This document shows, piece after piece, positions 37,210 to 46,004 of a DNA stretch of 64,000 nucleotides. The position numbers were made by a program, and so were the translations under genes. Every line of letters begins with the position of its first letter. The stretch's first letter is position 1. Source of the DNA: Christiangramia salexigens (GTDB taxonomy: Bacteria > Bacteroidota > Bacteroidia > Flavobacteriales > Flavobacteriaceae); contig NZ_CP018153.1 of NCBI RefSeq assembly GCF_001889005.1, forward strand, positions 1,522,501 through 1,586,500, read 5' to 3'. The notes under the pieces were generated by a model. It saw only the letters and a list, made by a program, of their open reading frames with translations, did not search any database and was not told the origin of the DNA.

Positions 37210-38727
37210 ATGAATAAGAAAGTTCTTTTAATGATATTGGATGGCTGGGGTATCACCCAGAATCCCGAAGTATCTGCAGTTGAAAAAGCCAACACCCCTT
37301 TTATGGATTCACTGCCAGAGAAATATGCACATGCGAGCCTTAGAACAGACGGAATGAACGTAGGCCTCCCGGAGGGGCAAATGGGTAATAGTGAAGTTGG
37401 TCATATGAATCTTGGTGCGGGTCGTGTGGTGTATCAGGATCTGGTAAAGATCAATATGGCTGTTGAAAAAGACACGCTCATAGATGAACCCGTTCTTGAG
37501 GAAGCATTTAGTTATGCCGTAAAGAAAAATAAGCCTATTCATTTTATGGGACTTTTGAGCGACGGTGGTGTTCATTCACATATAAATCACCTTAAAGGAT
37601 TACTTACGGCAGCTGAAAAATTCGGAGTAAAAGAAAAGTATGTTCATGCTTTTACAGATGGACGCGATGTAGATCCACATTCTGGAAAAGGATTTATCGA
37701 GGATCTTCAAAAGCATCTTGAAAAGACCAATTCCAAACTTGCCTCTGTTATTGGAAGATACTACGCCATGGACAGGGATAAAAGATGGGAAAGGGTAAAA
37801 CAAGCTTATGACCTTATCGTAAATGGACAAGGTAAAGCGACTCAAGATCCTGCATCGGCAATACAGGAAAGCTATGATGATAATATAAGTGATGAGTTTA
37901 TAAAGCCAATCCTGGTTACCGATAAAAATGGTGAGCCTGTTGCAAAATTAGGCGAGAAGGAAGTTGTGATTTTCTTTAATTTCAGAACTGACCGTGGAAG
38001 GCAATTAACTCAGGCCTTGACTCAGGAAAATTTCCCTGAGTATGACATGAAGAAATTGGCTTTATATTACGTTACCATGACGAAATATGATGACAGCTTC
38101 GAGAATATAAATGTTATCTACAAAAAAGATAACATCAAAGCCACACTTGGTGAAGTGCTTGAACATCAAGGTAAAAAACAGATAAGAATTGCGGAAACCG
38201 AAAAGTATCCTCACGTGACGTTCTTCTTTTCCGGAGGTCGCGAAAAACCATTTCAGGGTGAAAGAAGGATCATGTGTAACTCCCCAAAGGTTGCTACCTA
38301 CGATCTAAAGCCAGAAATGAGTGCATTCGAATTAAAGGATAAAATTATTCCGGAAATAAAGGAAAAATCAGCAGATTTTATCTGTCTTAATTTTGCAAAT
38401 CCGGATATGGTAGGTCATACCGGAGATTTTGATGCCGCTGTTAAGGCTTGTGAAACTGTTGACACCTGTGCTAAGGAGGTGGCTGAAGCAGCCATGTCTA
38501 GAGATTATTCCGTTATTATAATTGCCGACCATGGAAACAGTGAAGTCATGATTAACCCGGATGGTAGTCCTAATACAGCTCACACCACTAATCCTGTGCC
38601 TTTAATACTAATGGATAAAGATATTCATTCCATTAAAGATGGTAAGTTAGGAAATATCGCTCCGACTATATTAAAGCTTATGGGCATTGAGCAACCAGAT
38701 CTAATGACCGAAGATCCTTTAATCTAA
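37210..38727 (+). CDS. gpmI: 2,3-bisphosphoglycerate-independent phosphoglycerate mutase
   Basis: GpmI interconverts 3- and 2-phosphoglycerate in glycolysis using two Mn2+. The 505-residue protein has all elements: VLLMILDGWGI with a metal Asp at residue 11, the catalytic Ser in QMGNSEVGHMNLGAG (near 60), HAFTDGRDVDPHSGKGF near 145, NFRTDRGRQLTQAL near 258, and the C-terminal metal ligands in NPDMVGHTGDF and IADHGNSEVM. A gene for a thioredoxin-like lipoprotein follows after eight bases. Confidence 0.97.
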   Translation: MNKKVLLMILDGWGITQNPEVSAVEKANTPFMDSLPEKYAHASLRTDGMNVGLPEGQMGNSEVGHMNLGAGRVVYQDLVKINMAVEKDTLIDEPVLEEAFSYAVKKNKPIHFMGLLSDGGVHSHINHLKGLLTAAEKFGVKEKYVHAFTDGRDVDPHSGKGFIEDLQKHLEKTNSKLASVIGRYYAMDRDKRWERVKQAYDLIVNGQGKATQDPASAIQESYDDNISDEFIKPILVTDKNGEPVAKLGEKEVVIFFNFRTDRGRQLTQALTQENFPEYDMKKLALYYVTMTKYDDSFENINVIYKKDNIKATLGEVLEHQGKKQIRIAETEKYPHVTFFFSGGREKPFQGERRIMCNSPKVATYDLKPEMSAFELKDKIIPEIKEKSADFICLNFANPDMVGHTGDFDAAVKACETVDTCAKEVAEAAMSRDYSVIIIADHGNSEVMINPDGSPNTAHTTNPVPLILMDKDIHSIKDGKLGNIAPTILKLMGIEQPDLMTEDPLI

Positions 38728-38735
38728 TATAACCT

Positions 38736-39296
38736 ATGAACAAACTAATAATATTACTAGCCGTAATTACGTTAAGCTGTGCAAATACCAAAGATTCTTC
38801 AAACGATATTTCAGAACCAAAGCCGAAGCCAAGGGCTGAAAAACCGATTCAAAAGGATATTCTCTTAGGCGAGTTCCAAAAGGAAGAATTATTACAGGCT
38901 CCATTCAGCGATTGGTTTAAACCTCGTTATGAAAAATATACTCCAGATACTGATGCGATGAAGACCATCGCAGAAAACATTGGAGATTACGAGATCAAAT
39001 TGCTTATGGGCACCTGGTGTGGAGATAGCAAACGGGAAGTACCAAAACTTCTAAAGTTACTGGATAAGTCTAATTATGACTATAGCGATCTCGAAATGAT
39101 AGCTGTGGATTATGATAAAAAAACTCCTTCCAGTATTGAAGTGGAATTAGATGTTCATCATGTTCCAACCATCATTTTTATTAAGAATGGTGAAGAAGTG
39201 AACAGGTTCGTAGAATATTCTCAAGGGGAAAGTATCGAAGAAGATATCGCAAAAATTGTGGGAGGAAAAAAGTACAAAAATTCCTACGCAGACTAA
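38736..39296 (+). CDS. Thioredoxin-like lipoprotein with a single active-site cysteine
   Basis: A 186-residue protein with a lipoprotein signal (LIILLAVITLSCANT, Cys15), a proline/lysine-rich linker and a thioredoxin fold from about residue 70. KLLMGTWCGDSKREVPKLLKLL holds the active-site position, where CGDS replaces CXXC, so only one catalytic Cys is left. The cis-Pro loop HHVPTIIFIKNGEEV is intact. A monothiol enzyme of this type might act in thiol exchange or merely bind. It follows gpmI closely and is probably co-transcribed with it and the HAD gene. Confidence 0.88.
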   Translation: MNKLIILLAVITLSCANTKDSSNDISEPKPKPRAEKPIQKDILLGEFQKEELLQAPFSDWFKPRYEKYTPDTDAMKTIAENIGDYEIKLLMGTWCGDSKREVPKLLKLLDKSNYDYSDLEMIAVDYDKKTPSSIEVELDVHHVPTIIFIKNGEEVNRFVEYSQGESIEEDIAKIVGGKKYKNSYAD

Positions 39297-39349
39297 GACT
39301 ATATACAGAACAGAAAGTCTATTTAAAAAATTATAACTATTTTTACACT

Positions 39350-39748
39350 ATGCCCAACTCTCTAACCATAGCCGTGGATTTTGATGGCACTATAGTAGAG
39401 AACAGATTTCCGGAAATTGGAAAACCTATATTATTCGCTTTTGAATCATTACGAAAGCTACAGGAAGAGGGTCATCGCCTTATTTTATGGACCTATCGTC
39501 ACGGGCAACATCTTGAGGAAGCTGTAAAGTTCTGCAAGGATCACAACCTCGAATTTTACGCCATAAATAAAAGCTACCCGGAAGAAGATTTTGACGATAC
39601 CATAAGCAGAAAAATCCTGGCCGATATTTTCATTGACGACCGTAATCTTGGTGGTCTTAAGGGCTGGGGAGAAATCTATCAATCATTAAGTAATAATAAC
39701 AAACCGGTTAAAAAGAAAAGAAAGTCCGGATTATTTGGAAGATTCTAA
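39350..39748 (+). CDS. BT0820-type HAD-like phosphatase
   Basis: A 132-residue compact HAD-superfamily protein without a cap domain. Motif I is AVDFDGTIVEN (residues 8-18, nucleophile Asp10 and acid Asp12), motif II is LILWTYRHG, and the metal-binding motif IV is DIFIDDRNLGG. It fits the BT0820 group of small Bacteroidota HAD proteins. The substrate is unknown. A basic tail (KKKRKSGLFGRF) ends the protein. map follows after three bases. Confidence 0.85.
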   Translation: MPNSLTIAVDFDGTIVENRFPEIGKPILFAFESLRKLQEEGHRLILWTYRHGQHLEEAVKFCKDHNLEFYAINKSYPEEDFDDTISRKILADIFIDDRNLGGLKGWGEIYQSLSNNNKPVKKKRKSGLFGRF

Positions 39749-39751
39749 GCT

Positions 39752-40567
39752 ATGATAATAACTAAATCCAGAGAAGAAATTGAATTAATGCGTGAGAGTG
39801 CGCTTATCGTTTCAAAAACCTTGGGAATGTTGGCTCCTAAAATTCAACCGGGAGTAACTACGTTAGAACTGGATGCTCTTGCAGAAGAGTTTATTCGCGA
39901 TCATGGTGCAGAACCCGGATTTTTAGGGCTGTATGATTTCCCAAACACCTTATGTATGAGTCCAAATGCTCAGGTGGTACATGGGATCCCAAATAAGACT
40001 CCGCTAAAGGAAGGTGATATTATTTCTATAGATTGTGGAGCCAAGAAAAATGGATATTACGGAGACCATGCCTACACCTTTGGTGTTGGCGAAATAGCAC
40101 CCGAAGTTAAGGAGTTGCTTGAAGTGACCAAACAATCCCTTTATGTAGGTATTGATGAATTTAAAGCCGGCAACCGCGTAGGTGATGTTGGATATGCGAT
40201 TCAAAAATATACAGAAGACCGGGGTTATGGTGTAGTTCGCGAACTCGTTGGTCATGGGATTGGAAAAACCATGCACGAGGATCCGGAAATGCCTAACTAC
40301 GGACGTAGAGGAAGAGGTAAAAAATTCGTTGATGGTATGGTAGTAGCCATAGAACCAATGATCAACCTTGGTACAAAAAGAATAAAACAATTGCCAGATG
40401 GCTGGACAATTTTAACTGCAGATAATAAGCCGAGTGCGCATTTTGAACATGACGTGGCACTTATTGACGGGAAGCCAGAGCTATTATCTACATTCAAATA
40501 TATTTACGATGCATTAGGAATTAAAACCAAAGAAGAAGACCAATATAGAGCAAAAGTTTATGATTAA
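39752..40567 (+). CDS. map: Methionine aminopeptidase type I
   Basis: Map removes the N-terminal Met from new proteins. The 271-residue enzyme has the five metal ligands of the pita-bread fold: the two Asp in DCGAKKNGYYGDHAYTF (about residues 95-107), His in GHGIGKTMHEDP, Glu in VVAIEPMINLG and Glu in AHFEHDVAL. The substrate His is in VVHGIPN. Its end overlaps the following NUMOD4/HNH-type gene by eight bases. It normally sits in a ribosomal-protein operon; here it is between a HAD gene and a NUMOD4 gene. Confidence 0.96.
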   Translation: MIITKSREEIELMRESALIVSKTLGMLAPKIQPGVTTLELDALAEEFIRDHGAEPGFLGLYDFPNTLCMSPNAQVVHGIPNKTPLKEGDIISIDCGAKKNGYYGDHAYTFGVGEIAPEVKELLEVTKQSLYVGIDEFKAGNRVGDVGYAIQKYTEDRGYGVVRELVGHGIGKTMHEDPEMPNYGRRGRGKKFVDGMVVAIEPMINLGTKRIKQLPDGWTILTADNKPSAHFEHDVALIDGKPELLSTFKYIYDALGIKTKEEDQYRAKVYD

Positions 40568-41123
40568 AAGTTACAGACAGGAAATCTGGAAAACCCTACA
40601 CAAAGATTCCTGGGAAGACCGCTTCATCTACAAGGTCTCAAATTTCGGAAGGATGATAAGTTATCTGAAAAATCCGGAAGGCGAACTTGTAAGAGGCGGA
40701 AAAGTAGGTGGATATGTAAACTTCGCGGTAAAACTGAAAAATGGGAAACACAAAACCTATTACATTCATCGCATTGTCGCAGAGTTGTTTTTGAGCAAAA
40801 AAGAAGGCGATAAATACGTGATTCACAAAAACTTTGTGAAGAACGATAATCGCGTTTCTAACTTGGCCTGGGCTACCAAAGACGAATGGGTCCAACATCA
40901 ATACGACAGTCCTAAAGTAAAGGAGAACAAGCGGAAAAGAAAACTTAGAAAAGTGACTTCTTATTCCAAGTTAACCTATGCACAGGCTGTGATCCTCAAG
41001 AAAAAACTCCTGGATCCAAATAGGAAAACCCGGATCAGGGTACTCGCAAAACAATTTGGAGTATCTGAGATGCAACTTTACCGCATTAAATCTGGAGAAA
41101 ACTGGGGTGATATCGAAGTATAA
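40560..41123 (+). CDS. NUMOD4/HNH-type protein with C-terminal helix-turn-helix
   Basis: A 187-residue basic protein. Residues about 7-38 (EIWKTLHKDSWEDRFIYKVS followed by NFGR) match NUMOD4, the DNA-binding module of homing endonucleases. Residues about 66-117 resemble the HNH_3 nuclease: YYIHRIVAELFLS, then KYVIHKNFVKNDNRVSNLAWAT. The usual NHKDG is IHKNF and the usual late Asn is Trp (DEWVQH), so catalytic activity is doubtful. Residues about 140-187 form a helix-turn-helix (RVLAKQFGVSEMQLYRIKSG) like NUMOD1. It overlaps map by eight bases and abuts the methyltransferase gene exactly. It could be a homing-type nuclease or a domesticated DNA-binding regulator. Confidence 0.8.
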   Translation: MIKSYRQEIWKTLHKDSWEDRFIYKVSNFGRMISYLKNPEGELVRGGKVGGYVNFAVKLKNGKHKTYYIHRIVAELFLSKKEGDKYVIHKNFVKNDNRVSNLAWATKDEWVQHQYDSPKVKENKRKRKLRKVTSYSKLTYAQAVILKKKLLDPNRKTRIRVLAKQFGVSEMQLYRIKSGENWGDIEV

Positions 41124-41888
41124 ATGAGTAGAATTTTTAAGCTGGCCTTAAACACAATACCAAGGCCTATTCTAATAAGATCGAGCTATCTGGTTAGGCC
41201 ATTTTTAAAATTATATCTCAAAGGTAACCGATATACCGATCCCATTGATGGGAGCAGTTTTAAACGTTTTCTGCCGTATGGATATGAAAATCAAAGGGGA
41301 AATGTTCTTTCCCCTTCTACCCTTTCGCTGGAAAGGCATAGACTCCTATGGCTTTATTTGAAAAACGAGACCGGTTTCTTTAAGAAACCACTAAAAGTGC
41401 TTCACTTTGCCCCCGAACAAGCATTTTATAAGCGGTTTCGGAAGCTTTCTAATCTGGACTATACCACAACAGATCTTAATTCTCCTTTAGCAGATGTAAA
41501 AGCAGATATCTGCAATCTGCCATTTGAAGAGGAGAGCTTTGATTTTATTTTATGCAATCATGTTCTGGAACATATTCCAGACGACAAAAAAGCCATGCAG
41601 GAACTTTACAGAATCCTGAGACCGGGAGGAATGGCTATTTTGCAAATCCCGCAAGATCTAGAACGTGAAGAAACCTTTCAGGATGATTCCATCACAGACC
41701 CTAAGCAGCGAGCAGAAATCTTTGGCCAGTATGACCATGTAAGGGTATATGGAAGAGATTATTTTGATAAACTCAGAAATATAGGATTCAAGGTTGAAGA
41801 GGTTGATTATACTTCAACACTAGACGAGAAACTCATAGACAGATACAGACTGGCAAAAGGAGAGATCATCCCCGTTTGCAGTAAATAA
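41124..41888 (+). CDS. Class I SAM-dependent methyltransferase
   Basis: A 254-residue Rossmann-fold methyltransferase. The SAM-binding segment is LKVLHFAPEQAFYKRFRKL (motif I is unusual: HFAPEQ replaces the usual GxGxG), followed by YTTTDLNSPLADVKADICNLPF (motif II Asp), FDFILCNHVLEHIPDDKKAMQEL and LRPGGMAILQIPQ. The N-terminal 90 residues (about 1-92) are basic and family-specific. The group resembles methyltransferases linked to envelope-sugar synthesis, but the substrate is unknown. It starts at the base after the NUMOD4 gene stop and is convergent with apbE. Confidence 0.85.
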   Translation: MSRIFKLALNTIPRPILIRSSYLVRPFLKLYLKGNRYTDPIDGSSFKRFLPYGYENQRGNVLSPSTLSLERHRLLWLYLKNETGFFKKPLKVLHFAPEQAFYKRFRKLSNLDYTTTDLNSPLADVKADICNLPFEEESFDFILCNHVLEHIPDDKKAMQELYRILRPGGMAILQIPQDLEREETFQDDSITDPKQRAEIFGQYDHVRVYGRDYFDKLRNIGFKVEEVDYTSTLDEKLIDRYRLAKGEIIPVCSK

Positions 41889-41889
41889 T

Positions 41890-42900
41890 TTACTCAATAA
41901 TCTGTTTTTGAAATCCGGGGCTGGAATAGATCTCTATCTCTCCATTCTCATTGGAATAGATCAAATAGACTTCAACGCCTTCTACTCTGCTCAGCATTTC
42001 TTTGGATCTGTTAAGACCTAAGGCCATAAATGCCGTAGCATAACCATCTGCCAGCATACAATTATCAGCCAATACAGAAGCGCTTAGTAAATTACTCCTT
42101 ACCGCTTTCCCAGAAATTGGATTGATCGTATGGACAAATTTTTCACCGGTTACCGAATCGATTCTGAATTTGCGGTAATTTCCTGAAGTTGCCATGGCCA
42201 TATTCTCAAGCTTCAGAATCGCTTTAAGAGATCGTTCTGTATTGGATTGAGCAGGATCATCTATTCCCACTATCCAGGTAGAATCTTTCTCCAGGTTAAT
42301 ACCTCTGGCTCTTAATTCACCTCCTAACTCAATGAGGTAATTATCAACTTTCTTTGCTTCCAGATATTCTCCAAGCAAGTCTATGGTGAATCCCTTTGCA
42401 ATTGCATTAAAATCAAGATAGACAGCAGGACTGGATTTCTGAATTTTTTGATCTGTGGTTAACCTTATATTATCAAAACCCACAAGTCTCTTCAGAGAAT
42501 CAAGCTTTAGGCTATCAAGCTCCTTGAGAGCTTTATCGGGCCCAAAACCATAAGCATTAACAAGTACTCCAACCGTTGGATCAAATACACCTTGACTCTC
42601 CTTATAAATTTTATCTGAAGCTTGAAAAACTCTTATGAAGTTCTCATCAACGACAACACTTGTATCACCATCATTAATTCGGGAAATATCGGAATCGGGA
42701 ATATATGTACTCATGGAAGCGTTCACATTTTCTATGATACTATCCAGAGCTTCTTCAAATCTGATAGGTTCTTCAGAAAAGTATTTAATGTTATATGTAG
42801 TCCCCAGAGCTTCTCCACTCAAAAATATTTCCTTTGGACCCTGGTCTCTACAGCCCAGCAGGAGAAATAAACCTGTAGCTATTACGAATAATCTTTTCAT
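41890..42900 (-). CDS. apbE: FAD:protein FMN transferase
   Basis: ApbE flavinylates threonines in proteins such as NqrB and NqrC, using FAD as FMN donor. The 336-residue protein starts with a lipoprotein signal (MKRLFVIATGLFLLLGCRD, Cys17), as is usual for periplasm-facing ApbE. It shows ALGTTYNIKYF, YLDFNAIAKGFTIDLL, LIELGGELRARG, AMATSGNYRKF with HTINPISGKAV, and ADNCMLADGYATAFMALG. An in-frame ATG at 42906 overlaps the upstream gene's stop (ATGA) and is equally possible. Its position after the nqr genes fits flavinylation of the Na+-NQR complex. Confidence 0.93.
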   Translation of the reverse strand: MKRLFVIATGLFLLLGCRDQGPKEIFLSGEALGTTYNIKYFSEEPIRFEEALDSIIENVNASMSTYIPDSDISRINDGDTSVVVDENFIRVFQASDKIYKESQGVFDPTVGVLVNAYGFGPDKALKELDSLKLDSLKRLVGFDNIRLTTDQKIQKSSPAVYLDFNAIAKGFTIDLLGEYLEAKKVDNYLIELGGELRARGINLEKDSTWIVGIDDPAQSNTERSLKAILKLENMAMATSGNYRKFRIDSVTGEKFVHTINPISGKAVRSNLLSASVLADNCMLADGYATAFMALGLNRSKEMLSRVEGVEVYLIYSNENGEIEIYSSPGFQKQIIE

Positions 42901-42902
42901 AA

Positions 42903-43259
42903 TCATATTTCCTGCCAACCGGAATAATTAACGATATAATCCTCGTCGCTGGTAATTGGCTTTTCATAATCTTTGGAATTTGCCAGTCCAACACCGGCAT
43001 AAAAGGTACGGGCGTTAAATTTGGCCGCATGGGTCTTAATGCTCTCCATAAAGACCATATCCACATCATTTGGGTTAACCGGATACTCTATAGCTCGAAC
43101 GATCACAAAATGAAGTTTCTTATCCTTTAAAGCCACGAATTGCGGATCCTTTTTAAGCTCACTATTTACACCAAGGAATTCGTAGCCTTTATCCTCGAGA
43201 TCCTTCCCCACAATATTCATCGCGAGATTATGTAATTCCTGTTGATTTAATTTCGGCAT
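42903..43259 (-). CDS. Conserved Nqr-locus protein of unknown function
   Basis: A 118-residue soluble protein encoded between nqrF and apbE. It is sometimes labelled NqrF in flavobacterial genomes, but it has no flavin, NADH or iron-sulphur motif, so that label looks wrong. The order NLAMNIVGKDLEDKGYEFLG, KKDPQFVALKDKKLHFVIVRA resembles the alpha-beta-beta core of small PD-(D/E)XK-like folds, with VIVRA in place of the usual E-x-K; this is only a fold guess. Its stop overlaps or precedes the apbE start by a few bases, so it is co-translated with apbE. A terminator separates it from nqrF. Confidence 0.75.
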   Translation of the reverse strand: MPKLNQQELHNLAMNIVGKDLEDKGYEFLGVNSELKKDPQFVALKDKKLHFVIVRAIEYPVNPNDVDMVFMESIKTHAAKFNARTFYAGVGLANSKDYEKPITSDEDYIVNYSGWQEI

Positions 43260-43271
43260 AATTCAAAGTAT

Positions 43272-43299
43272 AAAAAAACCGGTGCGAATCGCACCGGTT
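43272..43299 (-). terminator. Terminator between nqrF and the unknown gene
   Basis: AAACCGGTGCG and CGCACCGGTTT form an 11-base-pair stem around the loop AAT, followed on the minus strand by a T run. It lies nine bases past the nqrF stop. It would reduce or stop read-through from nqrABCDEF into the downstream gene and apbE. Confidence 0.85.
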
Positions 43300-43308
43300 T
43301 GATATTTA

Positions 43309-44595
43309 TTATCCTCCAAAATCATCGAATCTGATATTCTCCGGCGGAACTCCAAAATCTTCGGCCATTTTTTGAACAGCCTTATTCATTAACGGTGGTC
43401 CACAGAAATATACTTCGATTTCTTCAGGTTCTTCGTGTTGTGACAGGTAGTTATCAATTACTACCTGGTGAATAAATCCTACGAATCCATCACCTTCACC
43501 ATCAAGACTAGGTTTAACCTTCCAGTTATCCTCTTCCATAGGCTCAGAAAGCGCAAGGTAGAATTTAAAGTTAGGGAAATCTCTTTCTAATGCGCGGAAA
43601 TGCTCAACGTAGAATAATTCTCTCTTAGATCTACCTCCGTACCAGTAAGTCACTTTTCTTCCTGTCTTAAGGGTTCTGAATAAGTGATACAGGTGAGATC
43701 TCATTGGTGCCATTCCGGCTCCACCACCAACATAAAGCATTTCTGCTTCAGAATGGTTAATGAAGAATTCACTATAAGGTCCTGAAATAGTTACTTTATC
43801 CCCTTTCTTAAGGCTGAAGATATAAGATGATGCAACCCCAGGGTTAACAGACATCCAATCATTTTTAGCTCTATCCCATGGCGGAGTAGCGATACGAACA
43901 TTCAGCATGATCTCACGCCCTTCAGCAGGGTAAGAAGCCATGGAATAAGCTCTTTCAACCGTTTCAGGATTCTTCATAACAAGAGGCCATAGGTTGAATT
44001 TATCCCATTCAGCTTTAAATTTATCAGGAGTATCATGTTCCTCAGGGTGAGCGGTGATATCCATATCTTGGAATTTCACTTCTGTCTTAGGAACTTCGAT
44101 TTGAATATATCCTCCTGCTTTATAATCCATATCTTCAGGAATCTCAACAACAAATTCCTTGATAAATGAAGCAACGTTATAGTTTCTTACAACCGTAGCT
44201 TCCCATTTCTTGATACCAAATACTTCTTCAGGAATAGTGATCTTCATATCCTGCTTTACTTTCACCTGGCATCCTAATCTCCATCCATCGGCAATTTCCT
44301 TACGGGTAAAGTGAGGCTCTTCAGTTGGAAGAATGGCTCCACCACCTTCCTGAACGATACACTTACACTGTATACAGGTTCCACCACCACCACAGGCAGA
44401 AGGTAGAAACAATTTATTATCACCAAGAGTTGAAAGTAAAGTTCCACCTGAACCTACTTCAATATCTTTTTCGTTATTAACATTAATAGTTACCGGACCA
44501 GATGGTGCCAGCTTTGCCTTTGCTCCCAGAAGAACTGAAACCAATAACAAAATAAGAACTAAGAATACTACTACACTCGCTATTATAACTGTCAT
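43309..44595 (-). CDS. nqrF: Na+-translocating NADH:quinone reductase subunit F
   Basis: NqrF is the NADH-oxidising subunit. The 428-residue protein has one N-terminal membrane helix (about residues 2-24), a 2Fe-2S ferredoxin domain with cysteines in [16 protein letters not shown] (C-x5-C-x2-C) and GCQVKV, then a ferredoxin-reductase domain. That domain carries the FAD-binding RAYSMASYP and the NADH-binding [20 protein letters not shown], and ends [23 protein letters not shown]. It is the last gene of the six-gene nqr operon; a terminator follows. Confidence 0.97.
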   Translation of the reverse strand: MTVIIASVVVFLVLILLLVSVLLGAKAKLAPSGPVTINVNNEKDIEVGSGGTLLSTLGDNKLFLPSACGGGGTCIQCKCIVQEGGGAILPTEEPHFTRKEIADGWRLGCQVKVKQDMKITIPEEVFGIKKWEATVVRNYNVASFIKEFVVEIPEDMDYKAGGYIQIEVPKTEVKFQDMDITAHPEEHDTPDKFKAEWDKFNLWPLVMKNPETVERAYSMASYPAEGREIMLNVRIATPPWDRAKNDWMSVNPGVASSYIFSLKKGDKVTISGPYSEFFINHSEAEMLYVGGGAGMAPMRSHLYHLFRTLKTGRKVTYWYGGRSKRELFYVEHFRALERDFPNFKFYLALSEPMEEDNWKVKPSLDGEGDGFVGFIHQVVIDNYLSQHEEPEEIEVYFCGPPLMNKAVQKMAEDFGVPPENIRFDDFGG

Positions 44596-44610
44596 AATCT
44601 TTCTTTACGA

Positions 44611-45225
44611 TTATAATTTAATTCCCATAAAACTCATAAATCCTAATGCCATAAGTCCGGTAATGATAAAGGTAATACCAAGACCTTTTAGTGGCGCAGG
44701 AACATTTGAGTATGCAATTTTTTCTCTAATGGCAGCAATGGCTAAAATAGCAAGGAACCAACCGATTCCACTACCTACACCATAGGTCACAGCTTCAGAA
44801 ATACCGCCAAAATCTTTCTGTTGCATAAATAAAGATCCACCAAGGATCGCACAGTTTACCGCGATAAGAGGTAAGAAAATACCCAGTGCACCGTAAAGTG
44901 CAGGAGCAAATTTTTCTACCACCATTTCAACAAGCTGTACCATAGAAGCAATTACGGCTATAAACATTATAAAGCTCAAAAAGCTAAGGTCTACACTTGC
45001 ATATTCTGCACCCAACCAGCTTAAAGCTCCGGGACGCAGTAAATATGTATCCAGTAAAAAGTTAATAGGTACTGTGATCGCTAGTACGAAAATTACAGCA
45101 GCACCTAAACCAACAGCTGTCTTTACAGTTTTTGATACCGCCAGGTAGGAACACATTCCCAGGAAGTAGGCGAATATCATATTTTCGATGAAAATACTTC
45201 TTACAAATAGGTTAACTAAATCCAT
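44611..45225 (-). CDS. nqrE: Na+-translocating NADH:quinone reductase subunit E
   Basis: A 204-residue membrane subunit with six predicted helices. It carries the conserved cysteines in [11 protein letters not shown] (about residue 25) and [11 protein letters not shown] (about residue 120), which with NqrD bind the intramembrane 2Fe-2S cluster. It lies 15 bases upstream of nqrF. Confidence 0.96.
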   Translation of the reverse strand: MDLVNLFVRSIFIENMIFAYFLGMCSYLAVSKTVKTAVGLGAAVIFVLAITVPINFLLDTYLLRPGALSWLGAEYASVDLSFLSFIMFIAVIASMVQLVEMVVEKFAPALYGALGIFLPLIAVNCAILGGSLFMQQKDFGGISEAVTYGVGSGIGWFLAILAIAAIREKIAYSNVPAPLKGLGITFIITGLMALGFMSFMGIKL

Positions 45226-45255
45226 TTCTTAATATACTTTTTAGCTGTTGAGCTG

Positions 45256-46002
45256 TTAGTTTTCCTCGATTAGTTTACGGTTTCTTGCACGTTGCACCCA
45301 AATGATCAATCCTACCACGATAAGAGCCATAGGGGAAAGCAACATTAATCCGTTATTTTCATATCCAAAGGCATATAGTCCAGTAGAGTCTGCAAGAGTA
45401 GCACCCTGATGACCTAAGACCTCGAAACCAAATAATTTACCTGATCCCAGCAATTCTCTAAAGAAAGCCACAATGATAAGAATAAGTCCGTACCCTGCAG
45501 CATTACCTATACCATCCAGGAAAGATTTATAAACACCATTTCCAAGAGCGAAGGCTTCAAGACGTCCCATTACGATACAGTTGGTAATAATAAGACCGAT
45601 GAATACCGATAGCTGCTTACTAACATCGTAGGCATAAGCTCTCAATACCTGATCTACAAGAATTACCAAAGATGCTACTACCACTAACTGAACGATAATT
45701 CTAATTCGGCTGGGGATAAGGTTACGTAACATAGAAATAATCATGTTACTAAATGCCATTACCGCCATTACCGCAATTGCCATTACCACCGCTGGCTCCA
45801 GCTGTACAGTAATCGCCAGGGCAGAACAAATACCCAATACCTGAACGGTAATAGGGTTATTATCATCTAACGGGTCTGATAGTAACTTTCTGTTTCCTTT
45901 AGAAAGAAAGTGCTCTTTTTCCTCAGAATCTGAAAGGAAAAGAATCATTTCTTTTTTCTTTTCTTCCTCTTTAGCAGAGTTATATGTTGTCTCTTTAGCC
46001 AT
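45256..46002 (-). CDS. nqrD: Na+-translocating NADH:quinone reductase subunit D
   Basis: A 248-residue membrane subunit paired with NqrE. The cluster cysteines are in [12 protein letters not shown] and [16 protein letters not shown]. The N-terminus carries about 45 extra charged residues ([22 protein letters not shown]) before the usual start of the family near [15 protein letters not shown], so it is longer than the roughly 210 residues of Vibrio NqrD. The extension seems specific to this lineage; no shorter ATG start is evident at the family position. It follows nqrC with a two-base gap. Confidence 0.96.
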   Translation of the reverse strand: MAKETTYNSAKEEEKKKEMILFLSDSEEKEHFLSKGNRKLLSDPLDDNNPITVQVLGICSALAITVQLEPAVVMAIAVMAVMAFSNMIISMLRNLIPSRIRIIVQLVVVASLVILVDQVLRAYAYDVSKQLSVFIGLIITNCIVMGRLEAFALGNGVYKSFLDGIGNAAGYGLILIIVAFFRELLGSGKLFGFEVLGHQGATLADSTGLYAFGYENNGLMLLSPMALIVVGLIIWVQRARNRKLIEEN

Positions 46003-46004
46003 AA

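Noticed and set aside
40560..41123. Mobile intron or intein carrying a homing endonuclease
   Set aside because: Neither map nor the methyltransferase is interrupted, and no intron or intein boundary is visible; the gene is free-standing in an operon.
42903..43259. Labelling this gene as NqrF
   Set aside because: It lacks the ferredoxin cysteines and the FAD and NADH motifs, and a true nqrF is next to it.
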